This document shows positions 1 through 6,064 of a DNA stretch of 18,058 bases, one piece after another. Origin of the DNA: an uncultured Lachnospiraceae bacterium (lineage in GTDB: Bacteria > Bacillota > Clostridia > Lachnospirales > Lachnospiraceae); assembly GCA_905197485.1 (NCBI GenBank), contig CAJJYZ010000043.1, positions 1-18,058 of the forward strand. Direction: 5' to 3'. Numbering within the stretch: the stretch's first letter is position 1; every line of letters starts with the position of its first letter. Under the pieces are notes generated by a model. It made no database searches. It was not told where the DNA came from and saw only the letters and a list, made by a program, of their open reading frames with translations. The position numbers were made by a program, and so were the translations under genes.

Positions 1-118
1 AAATCCGGGGCAAATGTTTTACTTATTTTGGGACATTTTCAAAAATGCTTGACACTGTTTTTTTAAAGATTTTTCATAAGAAAATTCCTCTTGTATCTCA
101 GTCTCTTCAAAATTTATG

Positions 119-147
119 TTGAAATATATTTCCAACTGCTCTATAAT
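119..147 (+). promoter_or_regulatory. sigma-A promoter of the antitoxin RNA
   Basis: TTGAAA (119-124) and TATAAT (142-147) are separated by exactly 17 bases, which is near the sigma-A consensus. Transcription would begin around 154 and runs into a U-tailed hairpin at 215-254 with no convincing reading frame between, so it fits a small RNA gene. It is a stronger match than the toxin promoter facing it, as expected when an antitoxin RNA must be in excess. Confidence 0.8.
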
Positions 148-151
148 ACAA

Positions 152-181
152 TTAAAAGGAACAACCGCCCACAAGGGGTTG
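152..181 (-). terminator. possible end of toxin mRNA
   Basis: Read on the minus strand, CAACC and GGTTG arms (162-181) close a hairpin followed by a pyrimidine tract TTCCTTTT (152-161). It is the first plausible stop for a minus-strand transcript after the toxin, because the 215-249 hairpin has no U tract in this direction. The U tract is interrupted, so the call is weak. Confidence 0.35.
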
Positions 182-254
182 ACCTCATAACATTAGTGAC
201 AAATCTTAGAATCGCCACCCTCGGCACTCGGTCAAAGTTTAGAGGGTGGTTTTT
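154..254 (+). ncRNA. putative type I antitoxin antisense RNA, about 100 nt
   Basis: The boundaries are inferred from the consensus promoter at 119-147 and the terminator at 215-254. The RNA lies opposite the 3' untranslated region of the holin-like toxin mRNA and ends about 15 bases short of the toxin stop codon. It would therefore act by pairing with the toxin mRNA tail, as in the 3'-overlapping TxpA/RatA and BsrG/SR4 pairs, rather than by covering the coding region. Its 5' half contains a small CAACC/GGTTG hairpin (162-181). The terminator arm CCACCCTC (215-222) is also complementary to the toxin ribosome binding site. No transcript evidence is available; the assignment is by architecture. 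Confidence 0.65.
215..254 (+). terminator. rho-independent terminator of the antitoxin RNA
   Basis: CCACCCTC (215-222) and GAGGGTGG (242-249) form a perfect 8-bp GC-rich stem, followed directly by TTTTT (250-254) on the plus strand. On the minus strand no U run follows, so the structure terminates only the plus-strand RNA. In the toxin mRNA it would be an internal stem. Confidence 0.85.
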
Positions 255-268
255 CTATGCCCAAAACA

Positions 269-367
269 TTATCTGATAAACGTAAATACGAATGTCAGCA
301 ATGCCAAAATGAACGTACCAAAGGCCATAAGGTCTTTGAAATCAAATTGATTTTTATTATCGTCCAT
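269..367 (-). CDS. 32-residue holin-like type I toxin peptide
   Basis: This small gene starts at ATG 365-367 and stops with TAA at 269-271, giving 32 residues. The N-terminus is polar and acidic (MDDNKNQFDFKD). It is followed by one hydrophobic helix of about 18 residues (about 13-31, LMAFGTFILALLTFVF) and a terminal Arg. This is the layout of the short 'putative holin-like toxin' (Hol-Tox) peptides found widely in Firmicutes, which are thought to insert in the cytoplasmic membrane when over-produced. A GGGGGTGG ribosome binding site (373-380) lies 5 bases upstream, and a sigma-A promoter lies 60-95 bases upstream. It sits downstream of mscS on the same strand and is opposed by a converging small RNA. 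The gene call and architecture are seen in the sequence; toxicity is inferred from the family. Confidence 0.8.
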   Translation of the reverse strand: MDDNKNQFDFKDLMAFGTFILALLTFVFTFIR

Positions 368-433
368 CAGCACCACCCCCATCCTATGTAGAATAGAGGT
401 CAGCCACCCTGTAACACGATTGTTCTATCTCTT

Positions 434-462
434 ATCATATCATGCTTTTCTATGCGATTCAA
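434..462 (-). promoter_or_regulatory. sigma-A promoter of the holin-like toxin
   Basis: On the minus strand TTGAAT (457-462) and TATGAT (434-439) are 17 bases apart. Predicted initiation near 427 gives a 5' leader of about 60 nt. The leader contains GGGTGGCTGACCTC (complement of 396-409), which partly matches the complement of the toxin mRNA's own 3' tail. No terminator is visible between mscS and this promoter, so some mscS readthrough into the toxin is possible. Confidence 0.75.
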
Positions 463-532
463 TCTCTATTTTATTTCGGTGTACACGAGTACTGAATTGT
501 AGCCCCTGCAAGAGCACAAGCAGCCTTTAATT

Positions 533-1456
533 CTACGACTGATTCCCTTCCAGCGGCTTCATCTGCACCGTCATATGCTGATATGGTATTTCAATTCCGT
601 TTTCATCCATCGAAAGCTTAATTTGTTCCAGAAGTCTCCATCTCGCCGGCCAATACTCATCCGTCTTCACCCAGGAACGCGCGCTTAGAATCACCGCGCT
701 GTCCGCAAGCTGGTCCACGACAACGAGTCTCTCCTGGTCTTTTAACACGCTTTCATCATTTTCGATAAGGTTCGCAATAATCTCTTTTGCTTTTTTCAAA
801 TCAGAATCATAGGAAATTCCCACACTCAAGTCCAGACGTCTCATATTACTTGCCGTCACGTTCGTCAGACTCGTATTGGAGAGCGTTCCATTCGGAATCA
901 CAATGATTTTATTATCAATCGTAGACAATTTTGTATAGAAAAATTGAATCTCCTGTACGGTTCCTTCATTCTTCTGACTGTCTTCGATAATATAATCTCC
1001 CACTACAAACGGTTTCAAAAGCAGGATAAGAACGCCTCCTGCAAAGTTCGACAGCGTTCCTTGAAGCGCCAGACCAATGGCAACACCACCGGATGCGAAA
1101 AGCGCAGCTACCGATGCGGTATCCACTCCGAATTTCACCGCAATCGAAAGCACAAGAAGCGCATAGAGAACCACTTTAATGACAGAGTCTGCAAACTGCT
1201 CTACTCCTTTATCCACTGTAGAACGTTCCAGAGAGCGTCTTACCGTTTTTCGGATGAATTTTATCACTTTACTTCCGATGAAAAAAACGAGAAGCGCCAA
1301 TAAAACCTTCACGCCGAAGGAAATCATTCTGGGAATATTATCATTCAAATACTGAAGAAGCTGATTCACTTCCTGTGCTGCCTGGTCAGTCACTTTAGAC
1401 ACTTCCCCTACCACCTTTTCTGCCGTCTCGTCGGCATTCGTCCCGGTTAACAACAT
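533..1456 (-). CDS. mscS: small-conductance mechanosensitive channel (MscS family)
   Basis: This is a membrane channel that opens under lateral tension to release solutes during hypo-osmotic shock. The protein has 307 residues, close to the 286 of E. coli MscS, with an amphipathic N-terminal extension of about 40 residues. Membrane helices lie at about 46-66 and 90-110. They are followed by the Gly/Ala-rich pore helix at about 115-145 (FASGGVAIGLALQG), which is the family's pore signature. The beta domain then carries KPFVVGDYI and the conserved IPNG motif, followed by the C-terminal alpha/beta vestibule domain. The ATG at 1456 has an AAAGGAGGG ribosome binding site. It begins 14 bases after pgeF, so it is probably the last gene of that operon. 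No clear terminator follows. Confidence 0.95.
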   Translation of the reverse strand: MLLTGTNADETAEKVVGEVSKVTDQAAQEVNQLLQYLNDNIPRMISFGVKVLLALLVFFIGSKVIKFIRKTVRRSLERSTVDKGVEQFADSVIKVVLYALLVLSIAVKFGVDTASVAALFASGGVAIGLALQGTLSNFAGGVLILLLKPFVVGDYIIEDSQKNEGTVQEIQFFYTKLSTIDNKIIVIPNGTLSNTSLTNVTASNMRRLDLSVGISYDSDLKKAKEIIANLIENDESVLKDQERLVVVDQLADSAVILSARSWVKTDEYWPARWRLLEQIKLSMDENGIEIPYQHMTVQMKPLEGNQS

Positions 1457-1470
1457 CTTGATTCCCTCCT

Positions 1471-2316
1471 TTATCTTATCGCCATGAAGGCTCCTAAATT
1501 TCCTCTTTTTCCTTTGGACGCACGATGTGAAAACAGTATGTCCGGATTACAGCATGTGCAGACGTTCGTCACCGCAATATGGTCTCTCAAAATTCCGGCT
1601 TCTAAAAGCACAATCTCATTCGCCTTCCAGAGATTTAACTGATACTTTCCATTCTCTTTCTGATAGAACAGTTTCTTCCAGTATGTTTCTTCAAAATGCT
1701 CCCGAAACTCCTCTATCACGTCTTCACTCACCTCATAGCAATCCTGGCAAATCGACGGTCCAACCGCCGCAAATACGTCTTCGGGATTCGTACCGTATTC
1801 TTTTCTCATGCATTCTACCGTTACTTTTCCAATCTTCCCCACTGTGCCTCTCCAGCCGGAATGACTCAAACCGATGGCTTTATGTACAGGGTCTACGAAA
1901 AATAACGGAACACAATCCGCATAGAACGTGGCAAGACAGATTCCCGGAACATTTGTCACAAGACCATCTACCGCATCGTAATCCAACGGTTTCACGATTC
2001 CTTTGCCCCGGTCTTCTTCTGTCACAACACGCACATTCGTCGTATGTGTCTGTCTGGAGAATACAAAGTCCTCTGCCTTTACATCCAAAGCCTTTGCCAT
2101 TCTTCGGAAATTTTCGCGGACCGCTTCCTCCTTGTCTCCTCTTGCAAAGCTTAGATTCATACTACTGTAAATTCCTTCACTCACCCCGCCAAGCCGGGTA
2201 GAAAATCCATGCGTTACCATCCCCGTCTTCTCAAGCAAAGGATAGGTAAGATATTCCACCCCGTCTGCACACTTCTGTTCTAAAATTTTTTCTTCATTTT
2301 TATATTGTAAATTCAT
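1471..2316 (-). CDS. pgeF: PgeF/YfiH-type laccase-domain protein (multicopper polyphenol oxidase fold)
   Basis: Members of this family (YlmD, YfiH, PgeF, DUF152) are zinc enzymes reported to edit misincorporated serine from peptidoglycan precursors and to act on purine nucleosides. The 281-residue protein carries the family blocks: HGFSTRLGGVS (36-46), a His in SRQTH (H91), YADCVP (C135), SHSGWRG (H152), and a C-terminal CTCCNPDILFSHR. H91, C135 and H152 match the known metal ligands. The open frame extends to a TTG at 2343, but only the ATG at 2316 has a good ribosome binding site (AAGGAAAAGAG), so that start is chosen. It follows yraN by about 30 bases and precedes mscS by 14, consistent with one transcript. 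The family is firm; the physiological substrate is not visible here. Confidence 0.93.
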   Translation of the reverse strand: MNLQYKNEEKILEQKCADGVEYLTYPLLEKTGMVTHGFSTRLGGVSEGIYSSMNLSFARGDKEEAVRENFRRMAKALDVKAEDFVFSRQTHTTNVRVVTEEDRGKGIVKPLDYDAVDGLVTNVPGICLATFYADCVPLFFVDPVHKAIGLSHSGWRGTVGKIGKVTVECMRKEYGTNPEDVFAAVGPSICQDCYEVSEDVIEEFREHFEETYWKKLFYQKENGKYQLNLWKANEIVLLEAGILRDHIAVTNVCTCCNPDILFSHRASKGKRGNLGAFMAIR

Positions 2317-2347
2317 TCTCTTTTCCTTATTTAATCTGCTCAAAAAT

Positions 2348-2701
2348 CTACGATTCTATATACTCAAATGCATGTTTGATGAGCTGTATCTCATCGCCAA
2401 GGATTCCGATGACATCAAATCGGCAAGAAACTCCGCTTTTGTGTCTTGTTGTAATATAATATAACGCAGTCTTGGAAATTTTCTTTTGCTTTTCTATCGT
2501 AATCGCGTCTAACGGAGTTCCTTTCTGTGCATTTTTCCGATATTTCACCTCGCAAAACACAAGATACTCTCCATCCTTTGCGATGATATCTATTTCGCCG
2601 CTCCTGCATCGGAAATTGTATTCCAGGATTTCATATCCATGCAATGCCAAATACTCCCCTGCAATCTTCTCATAAGAACTTCCTGTTTTTCGATTATCCA
2701 T
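2348..2701 (-). CDS. yraN: YraN/UPF0102 family endonuclease-like protein
   Basis: This small protein has a restriction-endonuclease-like fold and is usually found beside rnhB, as here. The cellular role is unsettled; a link to DNA or replication-associated functions is suggested for the family. From ATG 2701 it has 117 residues, the normal family length. It shows the nuclease-like core: EKIAGEYLALHGYEIL at the N-terminus, GEIDII (E36, D38), and FCEVKYR (E51, K53). The frame stays open for 67 more codons upstream into rnhB, but that stretch has no family similarity. The start at 2701 has GGGGAGGG just upstream. A perfect CGGTAT/ATACCG inverted repeat (2716-2729) lies immediately before that ribosome binding site. 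Confidence 0.9.
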   Translation of the reverse strand: MDNRKTGSSYEKIAGEYLALHGYEILEYNFRCRSGEIDIIAKDGEYLVFCEVKYRKNAQKGTPLDAITIEKQKKISKTALYYITTRHKSGVSCRFDVIGILGDEIQLIKHAFEYIES

Positions 2702-2771
2702 ATTCCCTCCCCTATCGGTATCCATACCGCCGCATGTGCACAACCTCGAATCCATTGCAAAACAGCGGATT

Positions 2772-3530
2772 TTATATGAAATTTTTGATAAAGCTTCTTC
2801 TATGAATCGGAGTTGGGCCAAGTTCTCTGAGCGCCGCGATGTGAGCTGCGGAGCCATATCCTTTATTCCCTGCAAAGCCGTACCCCGGAAGAACCTTGTC
2901 ATATTCCACCATCAAACGGTCTCTTGTTACTTTTGCAATGATACTTGCCGCTGCAATTGAGACACTTTTCGCATCTCCCTTGATAATCGGAACCTGTGGA
3001 ATCGCAACTTCCGGGATGGTTACCGCATCATTCAAAAGAACATCCGGCTTCACCGGAAGATTCGAGATTGCGATTCGCATCGCTTCGTAAGTTGCCTGCA
3101 AAATGTTGATTTCATCAATTCTTGCCGGACTTACAATCCCGATTCCGGTGGCAATGGCTTTTTCCATAATGACGTCATAGAGCTCTTCCCGTTTTTTTTC
3201 CGATAATTTTTTCGAATCATTCAGATAAAGAATCTGCTCGTCTTTCGGCAAAATCACCGCTCCTGCTACAACAGGCCCTGCAAGGGGACCTCTCCCGACT
3301 TCGTCGATTCCACAAATGTATCCATAGCTTTCGTATTCCCGCTCAAAACGGCTCATTGCTTCCGTTCTCGCAATTTCCTCCTGAAGCTTCGCTTCCTGTT
3401 TCCGGTATTTTGTGATGAGATTTACAACGCCGGTTCTCGTATCGTCTGCATAACGCGCATACAACGAGTGAAGTTCTTCCGGCGAAGCGTTTGCAAACTC
3501 TTCTTTTATCTCGCTAATTCTTTTCTCCAT
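2772..3530 (-). CDS. rnhB: ribonuclease HII
   Basis: RNase HII cleaves the RNA strand of RNA/DNA hybrids, and cuts at single ribonucleotides, in the cytoplasm. From ATG 3530 it has 252 residues, typical of the longer Firmicutes form with an N-terminal extension of about 70 residues rich in charged helices. Catalytic acids are visible: GIDEVGRGPLAG (D76, E77), LLNDAV (D168) and VTRDR (D204). The conserved GDAKS...ASIIAK block lies between the last two. A start at 3551 is also open, but 3530 is preferred because GGGAG lies at proper distance. The start lies inside the end of the upstream lepB (17-base overlap), so the two are translationally linked. Confidence 0.96.
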   Translation of the reverse strand: MEKRISEIKEEFANASPEELHSLYARYADDTRTGVVNLITKYRKQEAKLQEEIARTEAMSRFEREYESYGYICGIDEVGRGPLAGPVVAGAVILPKDEQILYLNDSKKLSEKKREELYDVIMEKAIATGIGIVSPARIDEINILQATYEAMRIAISNLPVKPDVLLNDAVTIPEVAIPQVPIIKGDAKSVSIAAASIIAKVTRDRLMVEYDKVLPGYGFAGNKGYGSAAHIAALRELGPTPIHRRSFIKNFI

Positions 3531-4113
3531 GTGCAACCACTCCCATCTCATCGAACGGCCAGATACGAACCCAGGCTCTTCCTACCAGGTCTTCTCTCTT
3601 CAGAATCCCTACATTCGGCACTCTGCTGTCAGAGCTGTGATTTCGATTATCTCCAAGGACAAAATACTCGTCTTCCCCGAGTTCAATCGGTTCTGCCGCA
3701 ATTCCTGCATCCTCCATCACCTCTGCGCCATAGTCTTTCTCAAGCTTCTCTCCATCAATATAGACATATCCGTCCAGAATCTGAACCGTCTCCCCCGGCA
3801 GTCCGATGATTCGCTTAATATAGTAGACATTCTCTTCATATTTATATGGAAATACGACTATCTCATATCGCTCAGGGTCTCGGAAACGATACGTCAGCTT
3901 ATCTACCAGAAGATTATCTCCGTTTTCTAATGTTGGCATCATAGACTGTCCATCCACCTTCGTTCGGATTCCTACAAAAGTCACGATGAAAAAGGAAATC
4001 GCCGCCACAATGACGAATAGCCACACCCATTCCATCAGTTCCTTCCAGATACTTTTTTGCTTCTCATTGTTTTGTTTTTCACTGTTTTCTTCGTTTTTAT
4101 TCTGCTCTTTCAA
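3514..4113 (-). CDS. lepB: type I signal peptidase (first copy)
   Basis: This membrane-anchored serine protease removes signal peptides from exported proteins. The 199-residue protein has a charged Gln/Asn/Lys-rich cytosolic tail (1-27), one membrane helix (about 29-48), and the catalytic domain outside. The nucleophile is S57 in GQSMMPTL, the general base is K100 in YYIKRIIGLPGE, and the GDNRNHSSDSR box follows. The start codon is TTG at 4113, supported by GGGGAGA seven bases upstream; there is no suitable ATG. The first 17 bases overlap the end of rbgA, and its end overlaps rnhB. A second signal peptidase lies on the other side of rbgA. It looks intact. Confidence 0.95.
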   Translation of the reverse strand: MKEQNKNEENSEKQNNEKQKSIWKELMEWVWLFVIVAAISFFIVTFVGIRTKVDGQSMMPTLENGDNLLVDKLTYRFRDPERYEIVVFPYKYEENVYYIKRIIGLPGETVQILDGYVYIDGEKLEKDYGAEVMEDAGIAAEPIELGEDEYFVLGDNRNHSSDSRVPNVGILKREDLVGRAWVRIWPFDEMGVVAHGEKN

Positions 4114-4939
4114 GTGTCAGTCTCCCCAATCTTCCATTTCTAAAATCATCCATCAGAAGGATTGCCGCTTTCTCCGTATCCAGTTCGTTTCCTTTGGACA
4201 GACAATGTCTGCTCTCGGCAATCTTCGCAAGACATTGATAGGTATCCTCCACTTCCTCTATACTATACTTTTCTTCCAGAATCCCAGGATAATATTTCAG
4301 CAGAAGTCCGATAAGCTCTGCCGCCAATTCCTCTGTATTCAGAATCTCATCTTTAATCGAACCGATAAACGCAAGATGAAGTCCTACCGTCTGGTCTTCA
4401 AACTTCGGCCAGAGGATTCCAGGGGTATCCAGAAGCTCCACATTCTTATTCAGACGAATCCATTGCTTTCCTTTTGTCACACCAGGCTTATTTCCTGTCT
4501 TTGCACAAGCTTTTCCTGCCAGAGAGTTGATAAATGTGGACTTTCCTACATTCGGAATCCCGACGACCATCGCTCGCACAGGACGGTTCAGGATTCCTCG
4601 TTTTCTGTCCCGTTCAATCTTCTCTTTACATGCTTCCTGAATCACACCTTGAATCGATTTGATTCCTCCGCCTTTCTTGGAATTGACCTTCACGACCGCG
4701 AAGCCTTTCTCCTTAAAATACTCCATCCAGGCATCATTCTGTTTTTCTTCCGCCAAATCTGCTTTATTTAACAAAATTAATCTTGCCTTGTTTTTTCCCA
4801 GCTCATCAATGTCCGGATTTCTGCTGCTTAATGGGACTCTCGCATCCAAAAGCTCAATGATGAGGTCAATCACCTTAATATTCTCCTGCATCATACGCTT
4901 TGCTTTCGTCATATGTCCCGGATACCACTGAAAATGCAT
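4097..4939 (-). CDS. rbgA: ribosome biogenesis GTPase RbgA (YlqF)
   Basis: This is a circularly permuted GTPase needed for late assembly of the 50S subunit. The 280-residue protein shows the permuted order: G4 NKAD (58-61), then the G1 P-loop GIPNVGKS (127-134), then G3 DTPG (171-174). The N-terminal WYPGHM carries H9, matching the catalytic histidine described for B. subtilis RbgA. The C-terminal helical RNA-binding domain is present. It has a normal ATG with AAGGAGAG and begins 12 bases after the second lepB. Being placed between two signal peptidase genes resembles the sipS/lepB-rbgA-rnhB order common in Firmicutes. Confidence 0.97.
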   Translation of the reverse strand: MHFQWYPGHMTKAKRMMQENIKVIDLIIELLDARVPLSSRNPDIDELGKNKARLILLNKADLAEEKQNDAWMEYFKEKGFAVVKVNSKKGGGIKSIQGVIQEACKEKIERDRKRGILNRPVRAMVVGIPNVGKSTFINSLAGKACAKTGNKPGVTKGKQWIRLNKNVELLDTPGILWPKFEDQTVGLHLAFIGSIKDEILNTEELAAELIGLLLKYYPGILEEKYSIEEVEDTYQCLAKIAESRHCLSKGNELDTEKAAILLMDDFRNGRLGRLTLERAE

Positions 4940-4951
4940 ATTCTTCTCTCC

Positions 4952-5527
4952 TTACTTCACAAACCCAAAATGTCTGAATGGGGAGGCAACAAACCATGCC
5001 TTCCCTTCTATTTCCGTCTTCTTTACGTTCCCGACTTCTATCGAACGGCTGTCCGTACTGCTCAATCTATTATCGCCCAATACAAAATATTCCTGATTCT
5101 TCAGTTTTATCTTCTCAGAGGCAAGACCTGGGTCTTTCACCGCCGACGTTTCATAGTCCTCCTCCAGCTCTTTTCCGTTGATATATATGATACCTCCGCG
5201 AATCTCTACCGTCTCTCCCGGAAGAGCGATGACTCTCTTCATATAAGAATGCATCGTTTCATCTCCTTGCGGTTTAAAGACAATCACATCTCCTCTTTTC
5301 GGATTCTTCGCATTATATATCAACGTGTTGACAAGTACAATATCTCCGTTTGCCATCTCCGGATTCATAGAGTCTCCGACATTGCTGACTCTTTTCCCGA
5401 AAAACAGCACAAGCACAAAGGCGAGAAAGCACACAAGCGCAATCTTAACCGCCCATGAACCAACCTGTCTCCATATCTTGGAACGCTCTCTTTTCTTTTC
5501 GTTTTTGAATTTTAATTCCCGTTTCAT
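4952..5527 (-). CDS. lepB: type I signal peptidase (second copy)
   Basis: This is a second, divergent signal peptidase I. From the ATG at 5527 it has 191 residues: a basic cytosolic tail (about 1-27), one membrane helix (about 28-44), nucleophile S53 in VGDSMNPEM, general base K97 in YMKRVIALPGE, and GDNRLSSTDSR. The Ser box is NPEM rather than the usual MPTL, and its C-terminus differs from the first copy, so this is an old duplication rather than a recent one. An ATG two codons upstream (5533) overlaps the AAAGGATGG ribosome binding site, so 5527 is preferred. It is preceded by the rplS terminator and a long perfect hairpin. No convincing promoter of its own is visible. Confidence 0.94.
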   Translation of the reverse strand: MKRELKFKNEKKRERSKIWRQVGSWAVKIALVCFLAFVLVLFFGKRVSNVGDSMNPEMANGDIVLVNTLIYNAKNPKRGDVIVFKPQGDETMHSYMKRVIALPGETVEIRGGIIYINGKELEEDYETSAVKDPGLASEKIKLKNQEYFVLGDNRLSSTDSRSIEVGNVKKTEIEGKAWFVASPFRHFGFVK

Positions 5528-5547
5528 ATCCATCCTTTAAGTATGTC

Positions 5548-5585
5548 TTATAACATGGACTCTCTTTGAAATCTCCATGTTATAA
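5548..5585 (-). repeat. 12-bp perfect hairpin in lepB leader
   Basis: TTATAACATGGA (5548-5559) pairs perfectly with TCCATGTTATAA (5574-5585) around a 14-base loop. Neither strand has a U tract after it, so it is not a standard terminator. It lies between the rplS terminator and lepB, and partly shares bases with the terminator's U tract. It could act as a readthrough regulator, a processing site or a 5' stabilising stem. Confidence 0.7.
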
Positions 5586-5617
5586 AAAAGGGACAAGATA
5601 CATTATGTATTTGTCCC
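5584..5617 (-). terminator. rho-independent terminator after rplS
   Basis: On the minus strand GGGACAA (5611-5617) and TTGTCCC (5590-5596) form a stem that continues with an ATACAT/ATGTAT inner pairing. It is followed by six T residues (5584-5589). It lies 14 bases after the rplS stop codon, closing the ribosomal-protein transcript ahead of lepB. Confidence 0.88.
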
Positions 5618-5630
5618 TCTCTCACATTTA

Positions 5631-5978
5631 CTATTTTACTAATTCTTTTACTTTTGCTCTCTTACCTACGCGGTCTCTTAAGTAGTAAAGTTTTGCTCTT
5701 CTTACTTTACCTCTTCTGATAACCTCTACTCTCTCCACGTTTGGTGAGTGTAATGGCCATGTCTTCTCAACACCGATTCCGTTAGAGCTCTTTCTTACTG
5801 TAAATGTAGCTCTTGTGCTTCCACCCTGTTTCTTGATTACGATTCCTTCGAAAACCTGGATTCTTTCACGATTTCCTTCTTTAATTTTACCGTAAACTTT
5901 TACAGTATCACCTACGTTAAATGCAGGTACTTCAGCTTTTAACTGTTCAGCTTCAATTTTCTTAATAATTTCGTTCAT
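5631..5978 (-). CDS. rplS: 50S ribosomal protein L19
   Basis: L19 is a structural protein at the 30S/50S interface. The 115-residue length is the same as E. coli L19. Family hallmarks are visible: PAFNVGDTVKVY near the N-terminus, RIQVFEGIVI in the middle, and the basic C-terminus KVRRAKLYYLRDRVGKRAK. It has a perfect AAGGAGGT ribosome binding site. An L19-type leader structure lies just upstream and a strong terminator just downstream. Confidence 0.99.
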   Translation of the reverse strand: MNEIIKKIEAEQLKAEVPAFNVGDTVKVYGKIKEGNRERIQVFEGIVIKKQGGSTRATFTVRKSSNGIGVEKTWPLHSPNVERVEVIRRGKVRRAKLYYLRDRVGKRAKVKELVK

Positions 5979-6002
5979 CTTGTGTGACCTCCTTAAAATT
6001 TA

Positions 6003-6058
6003 GACGTTCTTAATACTCATTTTTGTATTAGAGGACCATCCCCTACTTTCACAACGTC
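6003..6058 (-). promoter_or_regulatory. L19 leader autoregulatory RNA structure
   Basis: In the rplS 5' untranslated region GACGTT and AACGTC (6053-6058 and 6003-6008) close an outer stem. It encloses two hairpins: AGGGGA/TCCTCT (6030-6044) and TAATAC/GTATTA (6011-6030). A closed junction with two arms just before the rplS ribosome binding site matches the known L19 leader of low-GC Gram-positives, thought to let L19 repress its own synthesis. The pairing is read directly; the family assignment is from recall. Confidence 0.72.
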
Positions 6059-6064
6059 AATAGC

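Noticed and set aside
49..80. TTGACA as a promoter
   Set aside because: No acceptable -10 lies 16-18 bases downstream; only poor matches such as TTCATA at spacing 18 are found.
91..276. 61-residue plus-strand reading frame
   Set aside because: It runs through the antitoxin promoter, RNA and terminator, has no ribosome binding site and resembles no family.
1527..2201. 224-residue plus-strand frame
   Set aside because: It is antisense to pgeF and has low-complexity, Ser/Leu/Arg-rich composition typical of a shadow frame.
2702..2902. N-terminal extension of yraN by 67 codons
   Set aside because: It lies mostly over the end of rnhB in another frame, lacks family similarity, and the start at 2701 has a good ribosome binding site and gives the normal length.
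3986..4771. 261-residue plus-strand frame
   Set aside because: It is the antisense shadow of lepB and rbgA, both of which have full motif sets on the minus strand.
4913..5458. 181-residue plus-strand frame
   Set aside because: It is antisense to the second signal peptidase, whose catalytic motifs are intact.
5548..5585. 12-bp hairpin as a rho-independent terminator
   Set aside because: No run of T follows it on either strand; kept as a leader hairpin only.
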